From Type-B symbiont of Plautia stali (GTDB lineage: Bacteria > Pseudomonadota > Gammaproteobacteria > Enterobacterales > Enterobacteriaceae), in NCBI GenBank assembly GCA_001485295.1, contig BBOA01000001.1, positions 248,001 through 312,000 of the forward strand: 64,000 nucleotides of DNA, given 5' to 3'. The notes beneath the pieces were generated by a model. It saw only the letters and a list, made by a program, of their open reading frames with translations. It had not been told where the DNA came from and ran no database searches. Positions 9,148-19,469 of the stretch are shown piece by piece. The position numbers and the translations under genes were made by a program. Position 1 is the stretch's first letter; the number at the start of each line of letters is the position of its first letter.

Positions 9148-10923
9148 TCAGTCGACGGCGGCGACCGCCTTGCCCGCCGCGAGTTCATCGCCCACCTGCT
9201 GCAGCTGGTACATCTGCCAGTAACGCCCCTGCCGCGACAGCAACGCGGCGTGGTTGCCCTGCTCCACTACCTGACCGCGATGCAGTACCAGGATGGCGTC
9301 CGCCTCGGTAATGGTCGACAGGCGATGAGCGATGACCACCAGTGTGGTGTGCTGGCGCAGCGCGCGCAGCGTCTGCTGAATCGCCTGCTCGGTGCCGGAG
9401 TCGATATTAGCGGTCGCTTCATCGAGGATCAAAATCTGCGGCATCTCCACCAGCACGCGCGCCAGCGCCAGCAGCTGCTTCTGCCCGACCGACAGGTTAT
9501 TGCCCTGCTCGCCCAAGCGGGTATGAATGCCGTCAGGCATCGCGCGCGCCAGCGACGCTAGCTGCACCCGTTCCAGCGCCTGCCACACCGCCTCTTCACT
9601 AATCTCACGGCCGAGCCGCACGTTAGCCAGCAGCGTGTCCGCTAGCACCACCGGATCCTGCTGCACCATGGCGACGCCGCGACGCAGCGTCTGATGGCTG
9701 AGCTGGCTGATAGGGCGATCATCGAGACGTATTTCTCCGCGCGTCGCCGTGTAATAGCCCATCAGTAGGCTGGCGAGCGTACTTTTGCCGCTGCCGGTAT
9801 GTCCGACCAACGCGATAAAGCTGCGCGCCGGCACCTCAAGGTTGATATCGCTTAGCACGTCGCGATCGGCGCGATAGGCGAAACTGAGGTGACGCAGCGC
9901 GATACGGCCGGACGCTAGCGGGCGATCGTCGGCGCCGTAGCGCTGCTGGGTCGCATCCATCAGCTCGAAAATACGCTCGCCCGACACAACGGCCTGCTGC
10001 AGCATCGACTGCTGCGTGGTGAGCTCGATCAGCGGTTCGTTAAGGCGGCCGAGGTAGGTAATAAACGCATAAAGCACGCCGACTTCGAAAATACCTAGTG
10101 AGGAGAAACTGAACAGCAGCAGCAGACCGCAGAGGATCATCGCCGAGAACAGGCTAAGCAGCGGGCGTAGCAGAAAGCCATCCAGCCGCAGCGTCTGCAT
10201 GCGGGCCAGATAGTGCGAGCGGCTGGCTTCGCTCATGCGCTCGCCGAAGCGCGCCTGCTGGCGAAACTGCTGGATCACGCTCATGCCGTTAATCACTTCG
10301 TTAAAACCGCTATTGATATCCGCCAGATAGCTGCGCACGCGACGCGCGATGGGCGTGCTATAGCGCTGATAGATCAGCATCACCGTCAACACCAGTGGGA
10401 AGATCGCCATTGCCACCAGCGCCATGCGCCAGTCCAAGCTAAACATCGCCACCATCATCGCGCCAATCAGCGCTGCGCTGCGCAGCACCGTCACTACGAC
10501 CATGACGTAGAGATCTTTAATCACTTCGGTGTCGTTGGTGACGCGCGAAATAATCTGCCCCACCGGCTGCGTATCGAAGGCGCTGAGCGGCTGACGCAGC
10601 GCCGCGTCCATCACGTCGCTGCGCAGGCGCTGCACGACCCCGATCGCCGCGCGATTGAATAGCAGGGCTTGGAAATAGTGCAGTCCGGCCGCCAGTAGCT
10701 GCAGCAGAATAAAGCTCACCGCCAATCCGGCGATGATGGCCAGCGGCATCTGATATTTCGCAATAAGATTATCAATAAAGTAGCTGACCAATACCGGTCC
10801 GGTCACTTCGGCCGCGGCGGCGATCCACAGCATGCTGACCGCTAGGCCCAGCGATTTGCGCCACGGCTTACCGTAGGCGAGCAGCCGCTTCAGCGTCGGC
10901 CATAAGCGTTTAGCGTTCGCCAT
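9148..10923 (-). CDS. mdlB: MdlB, ABC exporter subunit (multidrug-like)
   Basis: Half-size ABC exporter: an N-terminal transmembrane domain (about residues 20-310) followed by an ATPase domain. The nucleotide-binding site has Walker [10 protein letters not shown], signature LSVGQKQ, Walker [13 protein letters not shown] and H-loop VIAHRLST, all intact, including the catalytic Glu. At 591 residues it matches E. coli MdlB (593) and begins [20 protein letters not shown]. It overlaps the end of mdlA by 14 bases, so the two are translated together and very likely form a heterodimer. Substrate is not known. Confidence 0.96.
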   Translation of the reverse strand: MANAKRLWPTLKRLLAYGKPWRKSLGLAVSMLWIAAAAEVTGPVLVSYFIDNLIAKYQMPLAIIAGLAVSFILLQLLAAGLHYFQALLFNRAAIGVVQRLRSDVMDAALRQPLSAFDTQPVGQIISRVTNDTEVIKDLYVMVVVTVLRSAALIGAMMVAMFSLDWRMALVAMAIFPLVLTVMLIYQRYSTPIARRVRSYLADINSGFNEVINGMSVIQQFRQQARFGERMSEASRSHYLARMQTLRLDGFLLRPLLSLFSAMILCGLLLLFSFSSLGIFEVGVLYAFITYLGRLNEPLIELTTQQSMLQQAVVSGERIFELMDATQQRYGADDRPLASGRIALRHLSFAYRADRDVLSDINLEVPARSFIALVGHTGSGKSTLASLLMGYYTATRGEIRLDDRPISQLSHQTLRRGVAMVQQDPVVLADTLLANVRLGREISEEAVWQALERVQLASLARAMPDGIHTRLGEQGNNLSVGQKQLLALARVLVEMPQILILDEATANIDSGTEQAIQQTLRALRQHTTLVVIAHRLSTITEADAILVLHRGQVVEQGNHAALLSRQGRYWQMYQLQQVGDELAAGKAVAAVD

Positions 10924-12685
10924 CGTGCGCTCCTTTTACCGGTTCGTCTTCGTCCAGCGCCGCCTCAAGCTGCTGGTAGCGGTGCATATCGCGATACCAT
11001 CCCGGCTGCGCTGCCAGCGACTCATGATCGCCGCGCTGAGCGACTTCGCCTTGCTGCAGCACCAGAATTTCGCTCGCCTCCGTCAGCGCCGACAGACGAT
11101 GCGCGCTGATAATCAGCGTACGTCCTTTGCCCCACAGACGCAGGTTATGCAGAATGTCATGCTCGGTGCGGCCGTCGACAGCCGACAGCGCGTTGTCGAG
11201 GATCAAGATCTCCGCGTCGAGCAGCAGCGCGCGCGCAATGGAGATGCGCTGCTTCTGGCCGCCAGAGAGCATAACGCCGCGCTCCCCCACTTCGGTCTGA
11301 TAGCTCTGCGGTAACCGCAGGATGTCGCCATGCACGCAGGCGAGCTTCGCCGCACGCTCAATCTCTTCCTGCGTGGCGTCTGGCCTGCCCAGCGCGATAT
11401 TGCTCGCTACGCTGTCGGAAAAGAGGAACGGTGTCTGGCTGACTACCGCTAGGCGGCTGTGCCAGCTGTCGATACGCAGCTGCGTCAGCGGTAAGTTGTG
11501 ATAGCATATATCGCCCTGATCGATATCGAAGTGACGCTGCAGTAGGCTAAGCAGCGTGCTCTTTCCGCTGCCGGTCGGGCCGCACAGGCCAAGCATCTGG
11601 CCGGGTTCCAGCCTGAAGCTGAGGTTGCGCAGCACCGGCGCGCTGCTGGCCGGATAGCAAAACTCGCGGATCGCTGCATGCAGCGTCCCCGCTTCTGCGG
11701 GCGGTTCCTGCTCGCCGTCCTGCACCTCAGGCGCCTCCGCCAGCAGTGCGCCGATGCGGCTCCAAGCGGCGCTGCCGCGTTCGACGATGTTGAACATCCA
11801 CGCCAGCGCTAGCATCGGCCAGATCATTAGGCCGAGGTACATCACAAAGCTGGTGAGCTGACCCAGCGTTAGCTGTTCATGCCAGACCATCCAGCTGCCG
11901 CCGCCGATCGCTAGCAAATTGGCGAAGCCGATGGCGATATAGATCGTTGGGTCGAATCGGGCGTCGACGCGCGCCACGCGCAGGTTTTTCGCGCCGGTTT
12001 CGCGCGCGATGGCGGAGAACTGCTCAGACTGATGCGTCTCTAAGCCGAACGCCTTAATCATACGAATGCTGGTCAGGCTCTCCTGAGTCTGGTCGTTCAG
12101 ACTGGAAAAAGCCGCCTGCGCCAGCTTGAAGCGGTCATGCAGCTGGTTGCCGTAGCGGTGGATAAACAGCGCCATAATTGGCATCGGCACCAGCGACAGC
12201 AGCGTCAGCTTCCAGCTAATCTGCAGGCTCATCACCAGCAGCACCATGCAGCCCATCACCAGCGAATCCACCAGCGTCAGCACCCCTTCACCAGCGGCAA
12301 ACACCACGCGATCGACATCGTTGGTGGCGCGCGCGATCAGATCGCCGGTGCGATGGCGTAGATAAAACGCCGGATGCTGGCGGCTGAGCTGGCGATAGAA
12401 ATCTTCTCGCAGCTCGACGGCGAGCTGATAGGAGGCGCCGAACAGCAGCACGCGCCAGACGTATCGCAGCAGATAGGTCACCACGGCGGTCACCAGTATC
12501 ACGCAGATCCACATCATAATGGTGCCGGCGCTCATGCTGCGGTGGGTAACTCCGTCGACGATCACCCCCACCAGATGTGGCGGCAGCAGCTGCAGGATCG
12601 CAATAATGATCAAGAGAGTGACCGCGCCCAGATAGCGCCGCCACTCGCGAATAAAGTACCAACTTAACTGGCTGAATAATCGCAC
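10910..12685 (-). CDS. mdlA: MdlA, ABC exporter subunit (multidrug-like)
   Basis: Partner of MdlB in a presumed heterodimeric exporter, 591 residues, start [20 protein letters not shown]. Transmembrane segments come first ([17 protein letters not shown] is the conserved intracellular loop), then the ATPase: Walker [10 protein letters not shown], signature [16 protein letters not shown], Walker [13 protein letters not shown] and H-loop. The residue after the Walker B Asp is Asn; E. coli MdlA has Asp there and canonical ATPases have Glu, so this site is probably even less competent for hydrolysis, which is tolerated in asymmetric exporters. It is preceded by the decR remnant. Confidence 0.96.
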   Translation of the reverse strand: MRLFSQLSWYFIREWRRYLGAVTLLIIIAILQLLPPHLVGVIVDGVTHRSMSAGTIMMWICVILVTAVVTYLLRYVWRVLLFGASYQLAVELREDFYRQLSRQHPAFYLRHRTGDLIARATNDVDRVVFAAGEGVLTLVDSLVMGCMVLLVMSLQISWKLTLLSLVPMPIMALFIHRYGNQLHDRFKLAQAAFSSLNDQTQESLTSIRMIKAFGLETHQSEQFSAIARETGAKNLRVARVDARFDPTIYIAIGFANLLAIGGGSWMVWHEQLTLGQLTSFVMYLGLMIWPMLALAWMFNIVERGSAAWSRIGALLAEAPEVQDGEQEPPAEAGTLHAAIREFCYPASSAPVLRNLSFRLEPGQMLGLCGPTGSGKSTLLSLLQRHFDIDQGDICYHNLPLTQLRIDSWHSRLAVVSQTPFLFSDSVASNIALGRPDATQEEIERAAKLACVHGDILRLPQSYQTEVGERGVMLSGGQKQRISIARALLLDAEILILDNALSAVDGRTEHDILHNLRLWGKGRTLIISAHRLSALTEASEILVLQQGEVAQRGDHESLAAQPGWYRDMHRYQQLEAALDEDEPVKGAHDGER

Positions 12686-12707
12686 AGGCTATTCTCTTTC
12701 TTTTGCC

Positions 12708-13168
12708 TCAGGGAGCAATGGATAACGCCGTGGTGTATTTAATATCCTCCATGGGAAAGCTGGAGGTGACCCCAATCAGGCCGCCCGGCACGCTGTTAAC
12801 CAAGCGCTTGTAAAAGTCGTCGTAACGCTTCATATCCGCCATTTGGACGCGCAGCAGATGGTCGTATTCGCCCGCCATATGACAGAACGCTAGCACTTCC
12901 GGCATGTCCTGCACCGCAGAGACGAAGCGCTGATACCATTCGCGGCTGTGCTGCTGGGTTTTCCACCAGTATAAAAGCGGTGAGCGACAGGCCGAGCCGC
13001 ATCGAGTAGCGCGACGCACGCGCGGATAATACCGTCATCCTCCAGCTTTTTCAGTCGTTTCCAGCACGGAGTAGTAGTGAGATTGACGGCAGCCGCCAGC
13101 GCCTGCAGCGAAAGCGTACAGTCGCGCTGCAGCAGATCGAGTAGATGATAGTCAGTTTTATCTAGCAT
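12708..13168 (-). pseudogene. decR: DecR (YbaO), Lrp-family cysteine-detoxification regulator, frameshifted
   Basis: Lrp/AsnC-type regulator that in E. coli responds to cysteine and controls its detoxification. The helix-turn-helix half is intact ([19 protein letters not shown], then [20 protein letters not shown]). After VALLDA the frame shifts to [13 protein letters not shown], then shifts again to [14 protein letters not shown], from where the effector-binding half is intact to [10 protein letters not shown]. Two frameshifts at about 12955-13005 therefore separate the two domains. It sits upstream of mdlA in the same orientation; the neighbouring cysteine-synthase-like gene is also dead. 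Confidence 0.9.
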
Positions 13169-13284
13169 TCGTTTCTCCGGGAGAATTTTTTCTCCGAGGG
13201 CGCCATTATAGCGAAAATAAAGCAACCTCTTTTTCCTGCCCGTGCCTTAATAATCAGCGCATCTTTTCTGCCGGAATCGCATCA

Positions 13285-13703
13285 TAGGTATTTGGACTCG
13301 CCACGCCATAAATGAAATCAACGCGGACTTTCAGCGCTCCGCCGAAACCCATTTGATTCGCTTTAGCCTGAGGGATTATCCCGGCATCCGATTTTACTTG
13401 AAAGATGAGAGCATCCATCCTAGCGGCAGCCTAAAGCATCGCTTGGCGCGTTCGCTGTTTCTTTGCTGGCCGCGATGTTGAAAATGGTGCAGATTATCGG
13501 CCGTAAACCGGGCGCCTCAACCGCGGCACCAACTTCTGGGCATGATGCAGGTGGCGAAGCGGATACGCTCACAGGGCGAACAGGGGTCGCTGTTAATGCT
13601 GATGGGCAACAGCGGCGAGCGCTATCCCGATAGCTATTATGATGAAAACTGGGTGGCGCGGCAGTTCGGCGGTATCGGCCGCTGGCAGCGCGAGCTGGAA
13701 TAA
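13285..13703 (+). pseudogene. PLP-dependent cysteine synthase-like protein, internal deletion
   Basis: The first half shows INADFQRSAETHLIRFSLRD and FYLKDESIHPSGSLKHRLA, where the Lys in SLKHR is the expected Schiff-base lysine of the CysK/threonine-synthase-fold family. The sequence then jumps to a C-terminal piece (QVAKRIRSQGEQGSLLMLMG, then SGERYPDSYYDENWV) ending RQFGGIGRWQRELE. About 200 residues of the middle, including the phosphate-binding loop, are missing. E. coli lacks this gene at this position; it is next to decR, suggesting a former cysteine-metabolism pair. Confidence 0.7.
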
Positions 13704-13737
13704 AAGCGCGGAACTCCTGTCCGCGTCACGGTAATCC

Positions 13738-14559
13738 TCAGCATTCGGAGGAGTACGCGAGGTACGGCGTCGCCATCCAGTGATTTAAATAGTGAGACAC
13801 AGCTTGTGCCTCGGAATGGCCGATAACTGGCAAATGAGGCAGCGCCAACTTAAGCTGGCTCATGGCGTTGCCCATAACAAAGCCTTTACCGACCAGCGAC
13901 AGCATTTCACGGTTGTTCATAGTGTCGCCGAAGGCCATAACACTCCGCCAGCGTTAGCGAGAGGTGCTGGCAAAGTATGGCGAGCGCGCTGCCTTTGTTG
14001 CAGTCGAGCGACAGCCCTTCCAGACAGTCCCACGCCTAAAAGCAGATATGCGCGCGGTCGCTGAGCGCCTCCTTCAGCTGGCTTTTTAACGGACAGAGCG
14101 CGTCGTGATCGTCGACAAAGCAGATTTTCGTCACCTCGTGCGCGGGGAAGCTTTTCAGGTCGCGCAACTGATAGTGAAAGCCGCTCAGCGCGTGCGCCTG
14201 CAGCATCTGCGGTACAAGCACGTCGGTAAACCAGCCGTCGTCATTAAAAACGTGCACCGTCGCCGTGCTTTCCCAGCGGCTGTGCAGCATCTCTTCCGCC
14301 ATCGAAGGCGAGAGAGCGCTGGCGAACAGCAGATAACTATCCAGATCGTGCACGCGCGTGCCGTTGCCGGTGATCAGCCAAGCGGGCAGCGTGATGCGCT
14401 GGCGCAGGATCCGAATCTCCAGCAGATGCCGGCCGATGGCGAACGCCAAATGCACATTGCGTTGATGCAGCGCCAACGACTGGTGAGGGTTCGCTGGCCC
14501 AGTTGGCGGCTGGGCAGTAGCAGCGTACCGTCCATATCGAATGCGGCGAGTCGCGCCAT
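13738..14559 (-). pseudogene. cof: Cof, HAD-family phosphatase (HMP-PP hydrolase), broken
   Basis: HAD-superfamily hydrolase that in E. coli cleaves the thiamin intermediate HMP pyrophosphate. The nucleophile motif is intact (MARLAAFDMDGTLLLPSRQL), but the frame is lost around 14490-14510. It resumes through ITLPAWLITGNGTRVHDLD and VHVFNDDGWFTDVLVPQMLQ, meets a TAG at 14036-14038 after RAHICF, and shifts frame again near 13940 before [20 protein letters not shown] and the tail HPHL-like [10 protein letters not shown]. Three lesions; no functional product. Confidence 0.92.
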
Positions 14560-14653
14560 TGCTATCTCCCGTTGAATAAGGTTGCTTGTCACTATCGTCT
14601 GGTAATCCCGGAACTAATAGTGAATACTTTGCGAAAACTGTTCTGAGTTTATC

Positions 14654-15449
14654 ATGCGCCAGCTTAATCGCCTTAACCAGTTCCAGCGTCTGTGGCAGCA
14701 CAGCCAAGGCGCGCTCCATCAGACCTGCGTGGCCGACCCGCTGCGGCCGCTAGCTGGCAGCCAGTGGCAAAATGAAGCTCCTGCGCTCTGCAGGACGATC
14801 GCGCGCGACGCCTGCTGGCGCAGGTCGAACGCGTCAAAGCGCCCCCTCCGCAGTAGCTCCACCTTGGCAGCGGCGCCTAGAAGCTGGCGCACTTTACCCT
14901 CGAGCTGGTGCGATGCAGGCGGTCGAGTTACTAGATTACGCCGACGTTGTTCGATCGCGCGCTGGGCACTAGCTGCCGCCATCCGGTGCAGATCGCCATC
15001 GGCGACACGGCGGCCGGTAAGCCGCAGCATCACTATCTGGCCTGTCGGCCGCGCGCCGGTTTCAGTCCGGCGCAGGCGCGTCTTCTGCAGCAAAGCGGCA
15101 TCGTGCGCAGCTGCCGCTGAAAGAGGGATTGATCACGCCGAGCAAGGAGCTGCTGCTAGGGATGAGGCGTGCGAACTGCCGCCGCGTCTAACGCTGCACA
15201 CTATCAGCTGCCGGTCGAGCTCCATGAGATGACGCAGGCGCTGTGCCAGCTACTGCGCGTTGCGCGTGGAAGGCTACGAGCTAATCCTTGACCTTTCACG
15301 ACGTCAAAAGCTGGCGGCAGAATGAGGATCTGGCACAGGCTAATCTGGTGATGGGCGATGCGCCGATCTTTACGCTGGTAAGCTGGCTGGAGCTTGAGAT
15401 TTTCAGCGGCACGGAGAGCCATTACCATAGACGCAAAATTTTCGACTAG
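14654..15449 (+). pseudogene. ybaE: YbaE (SgrR-like regulator/solute-binding protein), heavily eroded
   Basis: The start MRQLNRLNQFQRLWQHSQG matches the N-terminal winged-helix start of E. coli YbaE, and the order cof-ybaE-queC is the E. coli order. After about 20 residues the sequence jumps and fragments; short matching pieces occur in several frames, ending with LVMGDAPIFTLVSWLELEIF. The locus is less than half the normal gene length (about 1.7 kb), so large deletions as well as frameshifts have occurred. Confidence 0.7.
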
Positions 15450-15458
15450 GACAATATG

Positions 15459-16154
15459 ATGAAACGAGCCGTTGTCGTGTTTAGCGGTGGACAAGACTCC
15501 ACCACTTGCCTGATTCAGGCACTGCAGCAGTATGATGAAGTGCACTGCGTCACCTTCGACTACGGGCAACGCCATCGCGAAGAGATCGACGTCGCACGCG
15601 AGTTGGCGTTAAAGTTGGGCGCGCGGGCGCACAAGGTGCTCGACGTGACGCTGCTCAACGAGCTGGCGGTAAGCAGCCTGACCCGCGACAATATTCCCGT
15701 TCCCTCTTACGATCCCGCTGCCAGCGGCCTGCCGAGCACCTTTGTGCCGGGACGAAATATTCTGTTCCTCACCCTCGCGTCGGTTTACGCTTATCAGGTG
15801 GAAGCAGAAGCGGTGATCACCGGCGTCTGCGAAACCGATTTTTCCGGCTACCCCGACTGCCGCGATGAATTCGTCAAGGCACTGAACCACGCTGTCACGC
15901 TGAGTATGGCGCGCGAAGTGCGTTTTGAAACGCCGCTGATGTGGCTAAATAAAGCGGAGACCTGGGCGCTGGCCGATTACTGGCAGAGCCTGACGCTGAT
16001 ACGCGAAGAGACGTTGACCTGCTACAACGGCGTCAAAGGCGACAGCGGCGGAGAATGCGCCGCCTGTCATCTGCGCGCGCGCGGTCTGAACGACTATCTA
16101 GCCGACCGCGACGGCGTAATGGCAGCGATGAAAAGGAAAAGCGGTTTAGCCTGA
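15459..16154 (+). CDS. queC: QueC, 7-cyano-7-deazaguanine (preQ0) synthase, zinc site altered
   Basis: Adenylates and amidates CDG to make preQ0, the precursor of queuosine in tRNA. N-terminal ATP-PPase P-loop is intact ([18 protein letters not shown]) and the chain matches E. coli QueC to the end (231 residues). The zinc-binding cluster normally has four Cys in CYNG...GxGCGxCxxC; here the segment is [10 protein letters not shown], so the second ligand is Gly. The other three Cys remain. I start at the second of two adjacent ATGs, which has better spacing from AGGAC and gives the family N-terminus [11 protein letters not shown]. The gene is otherwise undamaged; whether it still works is uncertain. 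Confidence 0.93.
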   Translation: MKRAVVVFSGGQDSTTCLIQALQQYDEVHCVTFDYGQRHREEIDVARELALKLGARAHKVLDVTLLNELAVSSLTRDNIPVPSYDPAASGLPSTFVPGRNILFLTLASVYAYQVEAEAVITGVCETDFSGYPDCRDEFVKALNHAVTLSMAREVRFETPLMWLNKAETWALADYWQSLTLIREETLTCYNGVKGDSGGECAACHLRARGLNDYLADRDGVMAAMKRKSGLA

Positions 16155-16574
16155 CCTGAATGCGGCGCTATTTTCAGCGTGTAAACGCTTTAAACCACCG
16201 CGCAGTTCGTTTTCTAGCGCCACTGCTTTCTGCGTGCGCCGCTCGATGCTTACAAAAGTCAGCACTGGGTCTGCGACCAGAAAGTCGCTGCTTAGCCAGC
16301 ATCATGCGCTGGGTGGATAATGCCGCTTTTGCCGTTCAGCTGCGTTATTTCGCTGTGAATCGCCAGAACGTCGCCCAGCACCGCCCGGGCGACAGTAGTT
16401 GATATTGATATTCACCATCACAAACGCCAGCGGCTGCTGTTGCAGCCAAGTGAATGCATCGGCCTCTTTGAGCTACGGCCAGCGCGCCTCTTCGAGAAAC
16501 TCCAGATAGCGCGCGTTGTTGACGTACCGATACACGTTAAGGTGGTAACCGCGTACTTTAATGGTGGTCTACAT
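16146..16574 (-). pseudogene. fadM: FadM (YbaW) long-chain acyl-CoA thioesterase, broken
   Basis: Single-hotdog thioesterase remnant. Reading from the ATG at 16574, codon 2 is TAG where the family has Gln (MQTTIKVRGYHL type), then TIKVRGYHLNVYRYVNNARY continues, but the catalytic Asp of the HLDVYQHVNN motif is Asn. Another TAG follows EEARWP. The frame is lost after VMVNININYCRPGG; later pieces such as AVALENELRGGLKRL appear in another frame. It ends convergent with queC, overlapping its last bases. Clearly non-functional. Confidence 0.88.
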
Positions 16575-16668
16575 GCCTGACATCTCCTGTCGCAAAAAGG
16601 TCTCATTGGTAATGCTTCAGCGTAGCAAAAGCCTTTCTACGGCGCGGCAAAAGCGTCAGGCTTGCGTC

Positions 16669-16865
16669 TCAGCTCACAGTTTCAGCGATCCGGCGTTGCG
16701 TTCGATCACCGATGCCTGGTACTTCTTTCAGGTGTTCAATGGCGGTAAAGGGACCGTCTGCTCGCTCGAAGCTGACGCCGCCTGCGTCGTCGACGTTTCG
16801 GCTGCGGGCTGCGCCGCCGACAGCGTGGAATAGAGAGGATAAACGGCCGTAAAAGGCCGATTTCA
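16669..16865 (-). pseudogene. ybaV: YbaV, ComEA-like helix-hairpin-helix protein, internally deleted
   Basis: A secreted DNA-binding-type HhH protein of unknown role in E. coli. What remains is an Ala/Ser/Thr-rich linker (AAETSTTQAASASSEQ in one frame), then GPFTAIEHLKEVPGIGD and, after a small indel, the tail IERNAGSLKL. The first HhH motif (NGVGLKKAQAIV in the family) and the signal peptide are missing. Identified by position between fadM and ppiD and by the second HhH. Confidence 0.75.
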
Positions 16866-16867
16866 AT

Positions 16868-16893
16868 AATGGAAAAGGCTGCTTGCGCGGCCT
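16868..16893 (-). terminator. Terminator of ppiD
   Basis: AAAAGGC-T-GC, loop TTGC, GC-G-GCCTTTT form an imperfect stem just past the ppiD stop codon, with a T run in the ppiD direction. Confidence 0.6.
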
Positions 16894-16927
16894 TTTCGGT
16901 TTTACACTGCTCAACAAATTGCGAGCC

Positions 16928-18790
16928 TTACTGCATTTGCGACACCGCGCCATATTTGATTTTGGCTTCTTTGCGCAGGTTAACCAGCAGCGCTTCGAAA
17001 GCCAGCTGCGCATTATTCTGCGTCACGCTCTTAGCCATTTCGTCGATCTGTTCCTGCAGCAGCGAACCACTGCTGACCTTGTCCAGCGCCACCAGCACCA
17101 CATTGCCCTGCATATCTTCGCTGACGCCCCATGACGCCTTATTGCCCGCTGGCTGCGGCAGGCTGAAGGCGGTCTGGGCGACTGGATCCTGTGTGTTGCG
17201 CTCGACGGTTTTGCTGGCACTCAGCGTTAGACCGGCCGCGCTAAGCGCATCATGCTTGCCTGCTTTGAGATCGGCCAGTAGCTTGTCCGCCTGATCTCTC
17301 GCCTGCTTTGTGGCCTTGTCATGCTTCAGCGTGTCGGCAATATGCGCTTTTACCTCATCCAGCGGTTTAACCGCCTCGGGCTTATGCTCGCTGATGCACA
17401 GCACAAAGGCGCGATCGCCATCCACGGTAATGACATCGGAGTTATTGCCCGGCGCGCCGTTCTGACCGGTCAGACCGCCGTTAAATATCGCGTTTTTCAC
17501 CGGGTCGAAGTTCAGCTCCGCCGGCACACTGTCGTAGCTGAACCAGCCGGTTTCAACCACTTTCAGCCCTAAAGCCTGCGAGACGCTGGCCAGAGACTCA
17601 TTGTCGCGGCTCGCCGCTTCGCTCACCTTCTGCTGCTGGTAGAAGGCGTCGACCGCTTTCTCCTGCTTCGCTCTACTGGCCACGGCGTCACGCACCTCGG
17701 CCAGCGGTTTGATCTGCTCCGGCTGGATATCATCTAGGCGCACCACTAGGAAGCCGCCCGACGATTTGACCACGCCGGAAAGCTGGCCCTTCTGCGTCAG
17801 ACCCGCCTCTTTCAGCTCGTCGGGCGTGGTGGCTGGCTCCAGCCAGCCCATATCGCCGCCTTTACGCGCCGAGATAGGGTCAATCGATTTGCTTTTCGCC
17901 AGCGTGGTAAAATCGGTGCCACCCTTCAGCTGTTTCAGCACGGCAGTGGCGTCCGCTTCGGTTTTAGTCTGGATCACGCTGTAGCGGCTGCGCTGCGGCT
18001 GGGTGTAGTCCGCTTTATGTTGGTCGTACCAGCTCTGAATATCCGCGTCGCTGACGTCTGCCTGCAGGCTAGCGGCGTCCATTTTGATATAGCTGACGCG
18101 GAACTGTTCTCGCGCCATAAAGTTACTTTTATGCTGCTGATAGTATTCAGCAATCTCGTCGGCCGTAGCGGTTTGTTTCGCCGCTAGCGCATTGACGTCG
18201 ATGGTCGCCTGACGAATGTCACGCTTCTGCGACACTAGCTCCACCAGCTTGCTAGTTTCGCCTTTCAGCGTAAAGTCAGTATTGACGACGGCGTTGATCA
18301 GCTGCTGAGTCGCCAGCTGCTTGCGCAACGCTTCCGCATAGCGATCGGCACTAAAGCCCATGCTACTCAGCAGGCCGTTATATTTTGCGTTGTCGAATTT
18401 GCCGTTGGTCTGAAACGTCTGCTGTGCGAAGAGCGCCTGCTTCACCTGAGCATCGCTGATAGCGATATGGAGATCGTTGATGTACTGATCGAGCAGCGCT
18501 TGGTTCACCAGCTGCGACAGCGCCTGTTGACGCAGCTGCTGCATGAAGCCGTCATTGCCAGCCAGCTTAGAGAACTGGTCGCCCAGTATCTGCTGCTGGC
18601 GGCTGCGCTCGCTATTGAACGCCTGATCTAACTGTGCCCGACTGATTTCCTGTCCGTTAACTTTAGCGGCATAATAGCCGCCTCCGATAAGATAGTTACC
18701 AACGCCGGGCAGCACGAAGGAGAGAATAATCAACCCCAAAATAACCTTGAGCACGACATGATTCGACGCTGCGCGTAAATTGTCCATCAT
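16928..18790 (-). CDS. ppiD: PpiD, periplasmic chaperone with parvulin-like domain
   Basis: Inner-membrane-anchored chaperone at the periplasmic exit of SecYEG. The start MMDNLRAASNHVVLKVILGL gives one N-terminal membrane span, then a SurA-like chaperone region and one parvulin-type domain (around residues 265-360, with SRYSVIQTKTEADATAVL and KGGDMGWLEPAT). At 620 residues it is close to the 623 of E. coli. A longer in-frame start 25 codons upstream is not supported because the family begins at the MMD. Neighbours ybaV and hupB are as in E. coli. No lesion seen. Confidence 0.96.
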   Translation of the reverse strand: MMDNLRAASNHVVLKVILGLIILSFVLPGVGNYLIGGGYYAAKVNGQEISRAQLDQAFNSERSRQQQILGDQFSKLAGNDGFMQQLRQQALSQLVNQALLDQYINDLHIAISDAQVKQALFAQQTFQTNGKFDNAKYNGLLSSMGFSADRYAEALRKQLATQQLINAVVNTDFTLKGETSKLVELVSQKRDIRQATIDVNALAAKQTATADEIAEYYQQHKSNFMAREQFRVSYIKMDAASLQADVSDADIQSWYDQHKADYTQPQRSRYSVIQTKTEADATAVLKQLKGGTDFTTLAKSKSIDPISARKGGDMGWLEPATTPDELKEAGLTQKGQLSGVVKSSGGFLVVRLDDIQPEQIKPLAEVRDAVASRAKQEKAVDAFYQQQKVSEAASRDNESLASVSQALGLKVVETGWFSYDSVPAELNFDPVKNAIFNGGLTGQNGAPGNNSDVITVDGDRAFVLCISEHKPEAVKPLDEVKAHIADTLKHDKATKQARDQADKLLADLKAGKHDALSAAGLTLSASKTVERNTQDPVAQTAFSLPQPAGNKASWGVSEDMQGNVVLVALDKVSSGSLLQEQIDEMAKSVTQNNAQLAFEALLVNLRKEAKIKYGAVSQMQ

Positions 18791-18934
18791 GGTATGATAA
18801 CGCTCCGCTGTAGTGTGAATGTAAACCTCGGGTGCAGCGCCTGTCGGATTAAGGCCGTTACGCAACTGCCATTTAGCTTGGCAGCTTTACTCTTGTTGAG
18901 ACAAGTCGTAGCGCAATTTATCCCCGGATCCGAA

Positions 18935-18963
18935 TAAAAAAGGCACATCAAATTTGATGCGCC
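18935..18963 (-). terminator. Terminator of hupB
   Basis: GGCGCATCAAATTTGATGTGCC on the minus strand folds into a long stem with one internal mismatch and is followed by six T residues, 75 bases past the hupB stop. Confidence 0.8.
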
Positions 18964-19037
18964 CGTATGTTACATGAAAACGGCTGAATCGTCCTCTAGT
19001 CCACGGAGGAAAATGCTTCTGCGGAACAGGTGCGATG

Positions 19038-19313
19038 TCATGCGTTGACAGCTTCTTTCAGCACTTTACCGGCGCGGAAGCCCGGTAAAGTGCCAGCAGC
19101 AATGTTGATCTCTTTTCCAGTCTGCGGATTGCGGCCGGTACGTGCGGCACGCTCGCGTACGGAGAAAATGCCAAAACCCATCAGCGCCACTTCGTCGCCG
19201 TCTTTCAGCGCGTCGGTAACAGAACTAGTGAATGCGTCTAAAACACGTTCCGCCGCTGCTTTAGAAATGTCAGCGTCTGCAGCAATTTTGTCAATCAACT
19301 ATGACTTATTCAC
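19038..19313 (-). CDS. hupB: HupB, HU beta nucleoid protein, amber at codon 5
   Basis: DNA-bending nucleoid protein. From the ancestral GTG start (19311-19313) the codons read Val/Met-Asn-Lys-Ser-TAG-Leu-Ile-Asp, where E. coli has MNKSQLID; the Gln codon CAG is now TAG at 19299-19301. All downstream codons are intact: [40 protein letters not shown] (the beta-arm with GRNPQTGKE) and the end VLKEAVNA. An adjacent TTG codon directly after the stop could restart translation and give an 86-residue protein missing only MNKSQ, but no Shine-Dalgarno sequence is obvious for it. Either the gene is newly dead, it restarts, or the amber is read through; I cannot tell which. Confidence 0.85.
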
Positions 19314-19469
19314 TCTTTTCATCACCTCTTTTATTATTTCACTCAACATCCGCGCGTCCTGCGGGATAAGAATACAAATGCCCAGTATATTATATCAAGC
19401 CTATTGATCCAAAACAACGGAATTTATCTTAATCGCTGTTTCCCCAGCCCCCTAAATTAGCGGCACTAG

